Shown: in pieces, positions 44,050 to 55,769 of the stretch
Numbering within the stretch: position 1 is the stretch's first letter
Layout of the letters: each line of letters begins with the position of its first letter
Assembly: GCF_025175675.1 (NCBI RefSeq)
Contig: NZ_JANIOA010000003.1
Span: 62,001-126,000, forward strand
DNA length: 64,000 nucleotides
Origin: Sedimenticola hydrogenitrophicus
Lineage (GTDB): Bacteria > Pseudomonadota > Gammaproteobacteria > Chromatiales > Chromatiaceae
Reading direction: 5' to 3'
Program-made: the position numbers and the translations under genes
Notes under the pieces: model-generated
Databases searched by the model: none
Seen by the model: only the letters and a program-made list of their open reading frames with translations
Told to the model about the DNA's origin: nothing

Positions 44050-44766
44050 ATGAAACCGCTACTCATCGTCAGTCACGTCGCCTGCAGCCGTCCCGGTTAT
44101 CTGTGTGACTACCTGGACCGGCAGTCCGTGGCCTATCGGCGCTTCAGCATCGAATCCGGCGAAGCGCTGCCCTCTCCCGACGAACTGTCCGGACTGGTGC
44201 TGCTGGGCGCCCCGGTGAGCGTCAACAGCGACCAGCACTGGATCGAGCAGGAGTTGGGGCTGATCCGCGACTGCGCCGCGCGCGCGATACCGGTGTTCGG
44301 CATCTGCTTCGGCGGCCAGTTGATCAGCAAGGCGTTCGGCGGTGAGGTGTTCGCCGCCCCCGCGATGCAGATCGGCTGGCACCCGATCACCATCACCGAG
44401 CAGACCCGGCACCTGTTCAACGGCACCCCGGTGCCGGAACACTTCAGCGCCTTCGAGTGGCACGAGGAGAGCTTCACCCTGCCCGCCGGCGCCGTGCCCC
44501 TGTTCAACGGCGACTGCATCGGCAACCAGGGCTTCCTGCATCGCGGCTGCCTGGCGGTCCAGTTCCACCCCGAGGTCACCGAGGAGATCATCCACGAGTG
44601 GGTGGCCCGCTACGAGGCCTGTGTCGGCAAGCCGACCGTCTGCGTACAGGACCCGCAGGAGATTCTGCTGGACCTGCCGCTGAAACTCGCCGCCATGCGC
44701 CAGATGGCCGACAACCTGTTCGACTGGTGGCTTGGCCAGGTGGGCCTGACGAACAATTCTCGATAA
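44050..44766 (+). CDS. Class I glutamine amidotransferase-like protein
   Basis: This 238-residue GATase1 protein (start at the ATG at 44050, MKPLLIVSHVACSRPG) has the catalytic triad residues Cys86 in GICFGGQ, His173 and Glu175 in QFHPEV. It resembles stand-alone GMP-synthase-like amidotransferases (YfeJ/GuaA-N type) that hydrolyse glutamine or gamma-glutamyl compounds. No synthetase partner is adjacent, so the acceptor is unknown. It lies between two palindromic repeats and is on the same strand as the aminotransferase downstream. Confidence 0.85.
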   Translation: MKPLLIVSHVACSRPGYLCDYLDRQSVAYRRFSIESGEALPSPDELSGLVLLGAPVSVNSDQHWIEQELGLIRDCAARAIPVFGICFGGQLISKAFGGEVFAAPAMQIGWHPITITEQTRHLFNGTPVPEHFSAFEWHEESFTLPAGAVPLFNGDCIGNQGFLHRGCLAVQFHPEVTEEIIHEWVARYEACVGKPTVCVQDPQEILLDLPLKLAAMRQMADNLFDWWLGQVGLTNNSR

Positions 44767-44807
44767 ACGACACAGACACTTCTTCCCGGCGGTGCGCACC
44801 GCAGGAC

Positions 44808-44884
44808 AGGGGTCGGAGTCAAATTTGATCAAGGAAACGGAGCATTTGATACGACAATATCCATCAAATTTGACTCCGACCCCG
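44808..44884. repeat. Repeat family R3 (GGGGTCGGAGTC palindrome), copy 1
   Basis: A 21-bp arm starting GGGGTCGGAGTCAAATTT (44809-44829) has an exact complement ending AAATTTGACTCCGACCCC (44863-44883). Other copies are at 55395-55490 and 60601-60669, where the outer 12 bases are kept but the inner ones differ. Such elements often accompany REP-associated transposases. Confidence 0.85.
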
Positions 44885-45013
44885 ATAGGAATCTTCCAAC
44901 GGGGCGCGACAGACCGGCAGTTTCGGTTAGAATGCGGCTTTGCCGCGCCTGCAACAGGCCTGTCTTCCGACGGCGGCTTACCCAATCAGTGATAACCAGT
45001 CAGGACTACAGCT

Positions 45014-46192
45014 ATGCAATTTCGCTCCTTCAACCCCCCCGTTCGCACCCTGATGGGCCCCGGCCCCTCCGATGTCCACCCGCGCATCCTGGAGGCCATG
45101 TCCCGGCCCACCATCGGCCACCTGGACCCCGCCTTCGTGCAGATGATGGAGGAGGTGAAGGCACTGCTGCAGTACGCCTTCCAGACCAAAAACGAGCTGA
45201 CCATGCCGGTCTCCGCCCCCGGCTCCGCCGGCATGGAGACCTGTTTCGCCAACCTGGTGGAACCGGGTGACCAGGTAATCGTCTGCCAGAACGGCGTCTT
45301 CGGCGGGCGCATGAAGGAGAACGTGGAGCGCTGCGGCGGTAGCGCGATCATGGTGGAGGACACCTGGGGCGAGGCGATCGATCCGAACAAGCTGGAGGAG
45401 GCCCTGAAGGCCAACCCGGAGGCGCGCATCGTCGCCTTCGTCCAGGCCGAGACCTCCACCGGCGCCCAATCGGACGCCGAGACCCTGGTGAAACTGGCCC
45501 ACCAGTACGACTGCCTGACTATCGTGGATGCGGTCACCTCCCTGGGTGGCACCCCGGTCAAGGTGGATGAGTGGGGTATCGACGCCATCTACTCCGGCAC
45601 CCAGAAGTGCCTCTCCTGCACCCCGGGCCTGTCTCCGGTCAGCTTCGGCGAGCGCGCCCTGGAGAAGATCCGCAACCGCAAGCAGAAGGTACAGAGCTGG
45701 TTCATGGACCTGAACCTGGTGATGGGCTACTGGGGCAGCGGCGCCAAGCGCGCCTACCACCACACCGCGCCGATCAACGCCCTGTATGGTCTGCACGAGG
45801 CGCTGCTGATGCTCAGGGAGGAGGGACTGGAGAATGCCTGGCGGCGGCACATGAACAACCACCTGGCGCTGCGCGCCCGTCTGGAGGCGCTGGGTCTGAC
45901 CTTCATCGTCAACGAGGCGGACCGCCTGCCCCAGCTCAACGCCGTCTCCATTCCGGCGGGTATCGATGACGCCGAGGTGCGCAACCGCCTGCTCAATGAG
46001 TACAACCTGGAGATCGGCGCCGGCCTCGGTGCCCTGGCGGGCAAGGTGTGGCGCATCGGCCTGATGGGTCACGCCAGCCGCGCGGAGAACATCCTGCTCT
46101 GCGCCGGCGCCCTGGAGACCATCCTCTCCGACCTGGGCGCCGACACCGGCCGGGCGGCCCCCCAGGCCGCCCTGGAGGAGGTGCTGGCCTGA
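45014..46192 (+). CDS. Class V PLP aminotransferase, serine/alanine-glyoxylate type
   Basis: The 392-residue enzyme has the family opening [20 protein letters not shown], the cofactor region [15 protein letters not shown], and the PLP-binding Lys198 in [16 protein letters not shown]. It most likely moves an amino group from serine or alanine to glyoxylate, giving glycine. That fits the glyoxylate-shunt genes 0.4-5 kb downstream; which donor it prefers cannot be read. AGGA lies shortly before the ATG. The stop is followed by a transposase remnant, so the natural 3' flank has been disturbed. Confidence 0.9.
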   Translation: MQFRSFNPPVRTLMGPGPSDVHPRILEAMSRPTIGHLDPAFVQMMEEVKALLQYAFQTKNELTMPVSAPGSAGMETCFANLVEPGDQVIVCQNGVFGGRMKENVERCGGSAIMVEDTWGEAIDPNKLEEALKANPEARIVAFVQAETSTGAQSDAETLVKLAHQYDCLTIVDAVTSLGGTPVKVDEWGIDAIYSGTQKCLSCTPGLSPVSFGERALEKIRNRKQKVQSWFMDLNLVMGYWGSGAKRAYHHTAPINALYGLHEALLMLREEGLENAWRRHMNNHLALRARLEALGLTFIVNEADRLPQLNAVSIPAGIDDAEVRNRLLNEYNLEIGAGLGALAGKVWRIGLMGHASRAENILLCAGALETILSDLGADTGRAAPQAALEEVLA

Positions 46193-46215
46193 CCGCCACG
46201 CCCGTTGCTGCGGTT

Positions 46216-46392
46216 CGCTACGCCCATCACACCGACTATATCCATTGGAACCCGGTAAAACATGGCTGGGTACCACGGGTTTCCGATTGGCCATACTCGA
46301 GCTTCCATCGCCATGTCGAGAAAGGAGTGTATCCCATCGACTGGGCAGGCAGTTCATTGGATGAAATGGAGACAGGGGAAGCTTATGAATGA
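46216..46392 (+). pseudogene. C-terminal remnant of a REP-associated (Y1-type) transposase
   Basis: The frame reads [16 protein letters not shown] then [20 protein letters not shown], the well-known C-terminal block of RAYT/TnpA_REP proteins (usual form [22 protein letters not shown]). The catalytic HUH and Tyr region is missing and the frame runs back into the aminotransferase gene in another phase, so only about 59 codons remain. GTAG-type R2 palindromes lie immediately downstream. This is a decayed source of the repeats, or a relative of it. Confidence 0.85.
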
Positions 46393-46522
46393 TGCGGTTC
46401 GCACCACTCACCGCATCCTACGACATCGGCGGCGATACACCCCGATGTAGGGTGCCGGTAAGCGCGGCGAGCCGCGTCAACCGCACCACGTAGGGTGCCG
46501 GTGAGCTTGCGAACCGCACCAA
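46390..46522. repeat. Repeat family R2 cluster next to the transposase remnant
   Basis: GATGCGGTTCGCACCACTCA with CCGCATCCTACG, then GTAGGGTGCCGGTAAGC and GTAGGGTGCCGGTGAGC with GCGAACCGCACC, make two and a half palindrome units. They fill the rest of the aminotransferase-aceK gap (46193-46555). Confidence 0.75.
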
Positions 46523-46555
46523 CCGCCCTCCACGCCAGCGCTCGCGTGGCAAACC

Positions 46556-48310
46556 TCAAGCCGTGGCCGTGCTCTTCTCGAACGCTTCGCGATACTGGTT
46601 GATAAAGCGGATATCCTGCGAATAGGGGAATACGTCGGCGTGGATGCCGCGGCCGATCTCCTGCTGGCGTTCGCGCCAGTAGTGGGCGTCGAACAGCTCC
46701 GGGTGCAGCTCCAGCAGGGTCTTGCGGATCAGCGGACTGGCGCTGAGGAAGGTGAGGAACTCCTCGGGAAACACATCGGCCTCCCCCACCGAGTACCAGG
46801 GCTCACTGCTCATCTCGTCCTCGGGGGTGCGCGGTGGCGGGATCTGGCGGAAATTGCACTCGGTCATCTTGCAGATCTCGTCATAATCGTAAAACACCAC
46901 CTTGCCCTGGTGGGTGACGCCGAAGTTCTTGAACAGCAGGTCGCCGGGGAAGATATTGGCCGCCATCAGCTGCTTCACCGCCAGCCCCCAGTCGTCGAGC
47001 ATGTTGCGTACTGTCTCCGCTGATCCCTCCGCCAGGCAGATATCCAGCGGGGTCATGCGGTGCTCGATATAGAGGTGGTTGATGATCAGCTTGTCGCCGT
47101 CCCGCTCCAACTGGGACGGGATTGATGCCTCCAGCTCCGCCAGCAGCTCCGGGTCGATGCGATCCCGCGGAAAGGCGGTCTTGGAAAACTCCAGGGTATC
47201 CGCCATGCGCCCCACCCGGTCGTGCAGCTTGACCTGCAGGTAGCGCTGCTTCACCTGGGCGTGGGTAATGTTCTTCTGCGGCGCGAAGCGGTCGCGGATC
47301 ACCTTGAAGACGAACGGATAGGAGGGGAGCGTGAACACCATCATCACCAGTCCACGCACGCCCGGCGCTACGATAAAGCGGTCGTTGCTGTTGTTCAGAT
47401 GGCGCAGCAGGTCGCGGTAGAACTCGTTCTTCGCCTGCTTGTGGAAACCGATGCTCATGTAGAGCTCGGCGAGCGGCTTGTTGGGCATGATGCTCTGCAA
47501 AAAACTGACCGTGGCCGCCGGAATCGAGTTGTTGGCCATGAAATAGGCGCGGGCGAAGCTGAACAGCGCCTCCACCTCCTCGTGGCTGGTGAGCAGGCTG
47601 TCGACAAAGATGGTGCCGCGATAGTTCAGCAGCGGCAGCACCAGCGGCCGCACCCCCTCGCTGCTCACCACCCGGCCGATCAGGTAGGCCGCCTTGTTGC
47701 GATAGAACGGGGCCTCCAGTACGTCGATGCGCAGCCCGTCATCCGCCAACTGGCCGAAGGGGGAACGGGTGCGGAAGGCGTGGGCGACATGCTGGATATC
47801 GCGCTCCATATCCTGATAGGGGATGCGGAAATAGAAGCCGGAGAGGATCTCCCGCAGACAGGTCTCCAGGCCGCCGTCCTTGAGATGAAAGGACATGAAC
47901 ACCCGGTCGCGCCGGGTCAGTTCCTCCCGGTCCACCCCGGACTCGATAAAGATCTTGTCATTATCAAAATACTGGCGGGCGAACATCTTGCAGAAGACCG
48001 AGTTGTAGAAGGTCTCGGCCAGTTCCGGGCGCCGGTAGTTGACCAGGAACTGCTGATACTGGGTCTTCACCCGCTGCCACAGGGCATCATCCACCTGGGA
48101 GACATCGAAGGTGGAGCGCACCTTATCGATCGCCTCCTGCACCCGTCGGTCATAGAAACTGATCCGGTCCACCGAGGCCTGCCGGATCGCCTCCCAGTCA
48201 GCCTGCTCGTAACTCTGGCGCACTTGGCGGGTGATCTCCTGAAAAAAGGAGAAGTGGCGTTCGAAGCCGGTAAAAATGGTGCGGGCAAGCTGCTGTGCCA
48301 GATCTGTCAT
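46556..48310 (-). CDS. aceK: Isocitrate dehydrogenase kinase/phosphatase
   Basis: The 584 residues match AceK over the whole length: FYNSVFCKMFARQYFDND, GVRGLVMMVFTLPSYPFVFKVIRD, HLYIEHRMTPLDICLAEG and GVTHQGKVVFYDYDEICKMTEC. AceK phosphorylates and dephosphorylates isocitrate dehydrogenase and so sends isocitrate into the glyoxylate shunt. In E. coli it is the third gene of aceBAK; here it is divergent from aceB-aceA across a 408-nt gap, so its level can be set separately. No domain is missing. Confidence 0.96.
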   Translation of the reverse strand: MTDLAQQLARTIFTGFERHFSFFQEITRQVRQSYEQADWEAIRQASVDRISFYDRRVQEAIDKVRSTFDVSQVDDALWQRVKTQYQQFLVNYRRPELAETFYNSVFCKMFARQYFDNDKIFIESGVDREELTRRDRVFMSFHLKDGGLETCLREILSGFYFRIPYQDMERDIQHVAHAFRTRSPFGQLADDGLRIDVLEAPFYRNKAAYLIGRVVSSEGVRPLVLPLLNYRGTIFVDSLLTSHEEVEALFSFARAYFMANNSIPAATVSFLQSIMPNKPLAELYMSIGFHKQAKNEFYRDLLRHLNNSNDRFIVAPGVRGLVMMVFTLPSYPFVFKVIRDRFAPQKNITHAQVKQRYLQVKLHDRVGRMADTLEFSKTAFPRDRIDPELLAELEASIPSQLERDGDKLIINHLYIEHRMTPLDICLAEGSAETVRNMLDDWGLAVKQLMAANIFPGDLLFKNFGVTHQGKVVFYDYDEICKMTECNFRQIPPPRTPEDEMSSEPWYSVGEADVFPEEFLTFLSASPLIRKTLLELHPELFDAHYWRERQQEIGRGIHADVFPYSQDIRFINQYREAFEKSTATA

Positions 48311-48718
48311 GTACCCATACTCCTGGAAACGCGGTCTCGGATCAATTTGATATAAATATAGCTTTCAAATTCAATACATTAACTTATCAGCCCCCCGATC
48401 CATGAAAAAACCGCGCCGCCAGGGGTAGCGCCCCGACGCCCAACCTGCCCGGTCAAGCCCGACAGACTCTCGGGTAAATCACTCTATTGCCGATCTGAAA
48501 GAGAGATTGCATGGTGGTTACGGTTTTATTACTACCCTATTTTCTTCCGCATCGCAGCATAAAGAATTTCAATACAAACTATTAAAGTATTTATGGTTCT
48601 TAATAGTTCACAATTGCGTATGCTCTATGCCGTTCCAACCATCTATTTGCTTGTTATTTCTAAGGTTTTACCTGATTCCTTGGGTATTTCCCTAATAAGC
48701 ATCAGGGGAGATACCACC
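48311..48718. other. AT-rich divergent control region between aceK and aceB
   Basis: This stretch contains no gene that I can support. From about 48500 to 48690 it is clearly AT-rich compared with its surroundings and probably holds the aceB promoter. No convincing -35/-10 pair, IclR site or hairpin was identified. An open frame runs through it into aceB from 48593 but has no ribosome site. The last bases carry AGGGGAG 8 nt before the aceB ATG. Confidence 0.5.
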
Positions 48719-50350
<1,632 letters not shown>

Positions 50351-50446
50351 GACAACCGTATAGCCAAAACCGTTGGTCCCCTGCCACCCGGCGGGAGGAT
50401 TGAACGGAGGAGGTTCGATGAGAGCAATACTGAAGGAGATTGTGAT

Positions 50447-51757
<1,311 letters not shown>

Positions 51758-51778
51758 GCGACTTTCATGACAGCGTGA

Positions 51779-51811
51779 CCGGCCACTCCCGCAAGGGTGT
51801 GGCCGTTTTTA
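51779..51811 (+). terminator. Rho-independent terminator of aceA
   Basis: CCGGCCACTCCC, loop GCAA, GGGTGTGGCCG form a stem with one mismatch, followed by TTTTTA. It lies 22 nt after the aceA stop codon. Confidence 0.8.
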
Positions 51812-51833
51812 CTTAGGAATTGGGTAACTACTC

Positions 51834-52030
51834 ACGATGTGATTGGCCTGCCTTGTTGGCCGATCTTGATGGCGCCTCGAATCCGGTCCCTTTTTCAGAT
51901 TCAAGCCTGTCCTTGTTTGAGCGAAGCGAGTTTGGGCAGGCGCTGAAAAAGGGGCCGGATTCGAGGAAGCAAGCCATCATGTGAGGCCGGCAAGGCAGGA
52001 CAATCACTTACAGACCGAGTGAGTAATTAC
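51834..52030. mobile_element. Repeat family R4, copy 3, abutting the rraA ribosome site
   Basis: It starts GTAACTACTCACGATGTGAT and ends GAGTGAGTAATTAC. The core (TGATTGGCCTGCCTTG ... CAAGGCAGGACAATCA) equals the other two copies. Tails are arranged as in copy 2. No clear target duplication was found. The right end is directly followed by CAGGAGGAG, the rraA Shine-Dalgarno. Confidence 0.88.
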
Positions 52031-52045
52031 CAGGAGGAGAAAAAC

Positions 52046-52540
52046 ATGACCCAAGCGCCAACCACCTTGGAAAAAACCGCCGACATCTACGACCAGTTCG
52101 AGCAGCAGATACAGGTTTGCGAACCGATCTTTCGGGATTACGGCGGCAAGCGTCGCTTCAGCGGCCCAATCGCAACCCTCAAATGCCATGAGGACAACTC
52201 ACTGGTCGGGCAGCGGCTGGGCGAGCCTGGCAACGGCCGGGTACTGGTGGTCGATGCCGGCGGCTCGCTGCGCTGCGCCATGCTGGGCGATATCCTGGCG
52301 CAAAAAGGGGTCGATAATGGCTGGAACGGGGTAGTGATGTACGGCTGTATCCGCGATGCATGCGATATTGCCGAGATGTCCCTGGGGGTCAAGGCGCTGG
52401 CCACTATACCGAAAAAGAGTATCAAAAAAGGCGCCGGCGAATCGGACCTGACGGTCACCTTCGCCCAGGTCGCCTTCAAACCCGGCGACTGGCTGTATGC
52501 CGATGAAGACGGGGTAGTGGTGCTGCCGGCCGGGGCGTGA
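52046..52540 (+). CDS. rraA: RraA-family protein (regulator of RNase E activity type)
   Basis: With the ATG at 52046, 7 nt after AGGAGGAG, the protein has 164 residues. The RraA core is clear: GPIATLKCHEDNSLV, GRVLVVDAGGSLRCAMLGD, NGWNGVVMYGCIRDACDI, and PGDWLYADEDGVVVLP. In E. coli RraA is a ring-forming trimer that binds and inhibits RNase E; related proteins are oxaloacetate/HMG aldolases, a possible alternative given the adjacent glyoxylate genes. The strong ribosome site lies flush against an R4 repeat, so transcription must start in or before that repeat. Confidence 0.9.
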   Translation: MTQAPTTLEKTADIYDQFEQQIQVCEPIFRDYGGKRRFSGPIATLKCHEDNSLVGQRLGEPGNGRVLVVDAGGSLRCAMLGDILAQKGVDNGWNGVVMYGCIRDACDIAEMSLGVKALATIPKKSIKKGAGESDLTVTFAQVAFKPGDWLYADEDGVVVLPAGA

Positions 52541-52727
52541 CCACGCAGCCACCGCCAGGCATACTGCGAAGGGTTTTTGACCCGACCAGCCGTCAAGTCT
52601 GGTCAGGGAGAGCGACCTTCAGACAACCCTCTAGCAACTTCAATCCTGACACACTACACTTGCCCTACCTGTTCAACAGGCGGACTGCCGCGGCGGTCCG
52701 CTACCCTATCGCAACAAGAGATCCGCA

Positions 52728-53516
52728 ATGCCGCGACACCCCAGGGCGCTGAAGGGAATTCAGGCCATTGCACTGGCCTTCTCGCTGGCCTTCTCTCTTT
52801 ATCCCCTGACCGGGGAGAGCACCCCCGCAACGGGGCATGCCAGGAGCGTGACCGACAACCCGACCATCGCCCTGGTAACGGCCCACCTGCTGCCCTACAG
52901 CATCCAGGAGGGGCGGGAGCAAGGGTTCATGGTGGAGCTGGTGCGGGAGATCGAGCGGCGCCTGGGGAGCAACCGGCCGGTGCGCTTCCTGCCCTGGTCA
53001 CGGGCGATCCGCAACACCCGCCTGTCGCCGAATCACGTCATCTTCCCCCTCACCCGCACCCCCGAACGGGAGCCTCATTTCGACTGGGCCATTGAGGTGG
53101 CACCGATTCACCTGGTATTCGTCACCCTGAACGGCCGGCGCCTGGACCTGGCCCAAGCGCGCCGGCTCAGCGCCATCGCCGTGCAGCAGGACACCCCGTT
53201 CGAGCAGTATCTGCGGCAGCAGGGGTTCACCAACCTGGTGGTCACCTCCAGCGCCGCGCCGATCCCGATCCGCATGCTGCGGGCCGGCCGGGTACAGGCC
53301 TGGTTCACCGCCCGTGACCTGGCCGCCTACTCGCTACGCGAGCAGTTCGTCACGGAACCCATCAGCTACAGCGACCCCATCACCTCGGGTAGCGTCTATA
53401 TCGCCCTCTCCCGGGAGTTCCCGGCCGCGCTTCGGCAGGACTACCGGGACACTTTCAACGCCATGCAGCAGGACGGCACCTACCGGCGCATCATGGATCG
53501 TTACCTGCGCAACTGA
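52728..53516 (+). CDS. Periplasmic amino-acid-type binding protein (SBP_bac_3)
   Basis: The 262 residues start with a signal peptide (IQAIALAFSLAFSLYPLTGE). A type II binding fold follows: TIALVTAHLLPYSIQEGREQGFMVEL, FLPWSRAIRNTRLSPNHVIFPLTRTPERE, and a C-terminal FNAMQQDGTYRRIMDRYL. Proteins of this single-gene type often act as orphan sensors or as lone parts of polar amino-acid systems. No permease or ATPase is adjacent. A terminator follows at 53541-53571, so it is a separate unit from the aromatic cluster. Confidence 0.85.
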   Translation: MPRHPRALKGIQAIALAFSLAFSLYPLTGESTPATGHARSVTDNPTIALVTAHLLPYSIQEGREQGFMVELVREIERRLGSNRPVRFLPWSRAIRNTRLSPNHVIFPLTRTPEREPHFDWAIEVAPIHLVFVTLNGRRLDLAQARRLSAIAVQQDTPFEQYLRQQGFTNLVVTSSAAPIPIRMLRAGRVQAWFTARDLAAYSLREQFVTEPISYSDPITSGSVYIALSREFPAALRQDYRDTFNAMQQDGTYRRIMDRYLRN

Positions 53517-53540
53517 TTCCCATCCGCCAATCGCGCCATC

Positions 53541-53571
53541 GGCGTTTCTTTACACCGAAAGCGCTTTTTTT
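53541..53571 (+). terminator. Rho-independent terminator after the SBP gene
   Basis: GCGTTTC (53542-53548) pairs with GAAAGCGC (53557-53564, one bulged G), followed directly by seven T. It lies 25 nt past the stop codon at 53516. Confidence 0.7.
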
Positions 53572-53692
53572 ACACCAGACCCCCGATTGAACTCCCGCAG
53601 GTCCCGCCGCCGGCTCGACTCGGCGACGATTTTTCATCGCTATATCATGAACTTGTCAACAATATTCCAAAATCCGCCGCAACCGCACCAGA

Positions 53693-53709
53693 TTGGCACA
53701 ACCCTTGTA
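53693..53709 (+). promoter_or_regulatory. Candidate sigma-54 promoter of the aromatic CoA ligase
   Basis: TTGGCACAACCCTTGTA has a perfect -24 part (TTGGCAC), correct spacing, and a -12 part TTGT instead of the consensus TTGC. It lies about 100 nt before the CoA ligase ATG. An NtrC-type activator with the sigma-54 contact motif is encoded in the same cluster (62663 onward), and ihfB is present in the window. Confidence 0.55.
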
Positions 53710-53807
53710 ACCATATGGTGATAAACCGGTCGCCCCTGCCGCTGGTGGAATAACACCTACACTCCACAGACCGGAAGTCTATCCCTATTCAGTGACGGAG
53801 AGATGCA

Positions 53808-55370
53808 ATGCCGCTTGAACTCGATTTGGAACTCGATTTGCCTGGGACCTTCAATGCCGCGGACTATTTTGTGGACAGAAATGTACGCGAGGGCCGGGGC
53901 GACAAGGTCGCTGTGCGCTGCGGCGACAGCCGCCTCAGCTATGCCGAGATCCAGGCGGGCGTCAACCGCTTCGGCAACACCCTGGACAGTCTCGGGGTGC
54001 GCATGGAGGAGCGCGTCGCCCTGCTGATGCTGGACACCGGCCTCTATCCCCAGGCGTTCTTCGGCACGATCAAGCTGGGCGCCGTTCCAGTCTGCCTCAA
54101 CACCCTGATGCGCCCCAAGGACTACGAATACTTCCTTAACGACAGCCGCGCCCGGGTACTGGTGATCGACGCCCACCTGTTGCCGAGCCTGGAGCCGATC
54201 CGCGGCAAGCTGCACTTCGTCGAGCACGTGATCGTGGTTAACGGCGAGGCGCCGGCCGGGGACCTGGCCCTCGACGACCTGTGGGCGGACCAGCCGGAGC
54301 AGCTGGAGGCCGCCCCCACCACCCCGGACGACGCCTGTTTCTGGCTCTACAGCTCCGGCTCCACCGGACAGCCCAAGGGCACCGTGCACCTGCAGCGCGA
54401 CATGGTCTACTCCTGCGAGACCTACGGCAAGCAGGTGCTGGGGGTGAAGGAGGGGGATGTCTGCTTCTCCGCCGCCAAGCTGTTTTTCGCCTACGGCCTG
54501 GGCAACGGGCTCTACTTCCCGTTCAGCGTCGGCGCCACTGCGATCTATCTCCCGGAGCGGCCCACCCCGGAGGCGGTCTACCGCACCATCCAGGAGCAGC
54601 GGCCGACCATTTTCTACGGTGTGCCCACCCTGTACGCCTCGATGCTGGAGGCCGAGGGGTCGCTGGAAGGCGTGCGCATCTGCGTCTCCGCCGGCGAGGC
54701 GCTGCCGGCCGACATCCTGAAACGCTGGCGCGAACGCTTCGGCGTCGACATCCTCGACGGCATCGGCTCCACCGAGCTGGTGCACATCTTCATCTCCAAC
54801 TACCCGGGCGATATCAACCCCGGCAGCACCGGGCGGCTGGTGCCCGGCCATGAAGCGAAGATCGTTGATGAAAACATGCAAGAGGTGCCTCAGGGCGAGG
54901 TCGGCACCTTGCTGGTCAACAGCGGCAGCGCCGCCGCTTATTACTGGAACAAGCGGGAGAAGACCCGCCAGACCATGCTCGGCCCCTGGCTCAATACCGG
55001 CGACAAGTTCTTCATGGATGAGCAGGGGCTGTACTTCTACGCCGGGCGCACCGACGACATGCTCAAGGTGGGCGGCATCTGGCTCTCGCCGATCGAGGTC
55101 GAGGCCTGCATCATCTCCCACCCGGCGGTGCTGGAGTGCGCCGTGGTGGCCGCCACCGACGCGGAGGACCTGGTCAAACCCAAGGCCTACGTGGTGCTCA
55201 AGAGCGGCCAGCAGGAGAGCGACCAGCTGGCCGAGGAGATCAAGCTGTATGTGAAGAACACCCTCGCCCCCTACAAATACCCGCGCTGGCTGGAGTTCAT
55301 CGACGAACTGCCGAAGACCGCCACCGGCAAGATCAAGCGCTTCGAGCTGAGAAAGCTGGGGGACTCGTAA
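53808..55370 (+). CDS. Benzoate-CoA ligase family protein
   Basis: This AMP-forming ligase of 520 residues would activate benzoate, hydroxybenzoate or a related aromatic acid with ATP and CoA. The P-loop YSSGSTGQPKGTVHL is at about 179-193. AKLFFAYGLGNGLYFPF and GIGSTELVHIFISN are typical of the benzoate-CoA ligase subgroup. GRTDDMLKVGGIWLSP is the hinge, and the catalytic Lys508 is in TATGKIKRF. The N-terminus carries a short tandem repeat (LELDLELDLP). It heads the cluster with an ABC importer and two-component genes. Exact substrate cannot be told from sequence. Confidence 0.9.
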   Translation: MPLELDLELDLPGTFNAADYFVDRNVREGRGDKVAVRCGDSRLSYAEIQAGVNRFGNTLDSLGVRMEERVALLMLDTGLYPQAFFGTIKLGAVPVCLNTLMRPKDYEYFLNDSRARVLVIDAHLLPSLEPIRGKLHFVEHVIVVNGEAPAGDLALDDLWADQPEQLEAAPTTPDDACFWLYSSGSTGQPKGTVHLQRDMVYSCETYGKQVLGVKEGDVCFSAAKLFFAYGLGNGLYFPFSVGATAIYLPERPTPEAVYRTIQEQRPTIFYGVPTLYASMLEAEGSLEGVRICVSAGEALPADILKRWRERFGVDILDGIGSTELVHIFISNYPGDINPGSTGRLVPGHEAKIVDENMQEVPQGEVGTLLVNSGSAAAYYWNKREKTRQTMLGPWLNTGDKFFMDEQGLYFYAGRTDDMLKVGGIWLSPIEVEACIISHPAVLECAVVAATDAEDLVKPKAYVVLKSGQQESDQLAEEIKLYVKNTLAPYKYPRWLEFIDELPKTATGKIKRFELRKLGDS

Positions 55371-55394
55371 CTTACCGATGATTTCGGGTCAGAT

Positions 55395-55490
55395 AGGGGT
55401 AGGAGTCAAGCGGTCAGGTAGGGGTCGGAGTCAAGCCATGCCATGGCAGAGTAAAAAGGTAAATGGCCGAGTGGCTTGACTCCGACCCCT
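55395..55490. repeat. Repeat family R3, copy 2 (with an extra half unit)
   Basis: GGGGTCGGAGTCAAGCCA (55421-55438) is mirrored by TGGCTTGACTCCGACCCC (55472-55489). A partial unit AGGGGTAGGAGTCAAG precedes it at 55395-55410. It lies in the 399-nt gap between the CoA ligase and the binding-protein gene, together with the MITE at 55590-55750. Confidence 0.85.
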
Positions 55491-55589
55491 GTGGATTAAC
55501 AAGCACTGAACACACCGCGTGACAGGACGTTTCCGGAACCACTCCGGCACGTCAAACACAAGCACAAAAGCCACTTTTGCGCTGATGAT

Positions 55590-55750
55590 AAGGGCCTGGA
55601 AAGAAATAACGGTCACAGATTGCGCCGGATTTTCGTTTGCCTTCAAGGCACGGCAAGGCGCGCATAGTCGTTCTATGTAAGTCTTGCCGTAACGCCGAAG
55701 GCGGACGAAAAGACCAGCAAGATGGACCGTTATTTATTGACAGGCCCTAA
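55590..55750. mobile_element. 161-bp MITE with GGGCCTG terminal inverted repeats
   Basis: AAGGGCCTGGAAAGAAATAA then CGGTC (55590-55614) is mirrored by GACCGTTATTTATTGACAGG then CCCTAA (55725-55750), with 5 mismatches near the middle of the arms. Inner segments CGTTTGCCTTCAAGGCACGG and CCGTAACGCCGAAGGCGGAC also pair. A truncated copy is at 2213-2291. It ends 19 nt before the binding-protein ATG. Confidence 0.8.
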
Positions 55751-55769
55751 CCATAGAGAGGAGAAGCAG

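Noticed and set aside
46048-46392. A 114-residue gene overlapping the end of the aminotransferase
   Set aside because: Only the last 59 codons are meaningful, as a transposase remnant; the earlier part is the aminotransferase in another frame.
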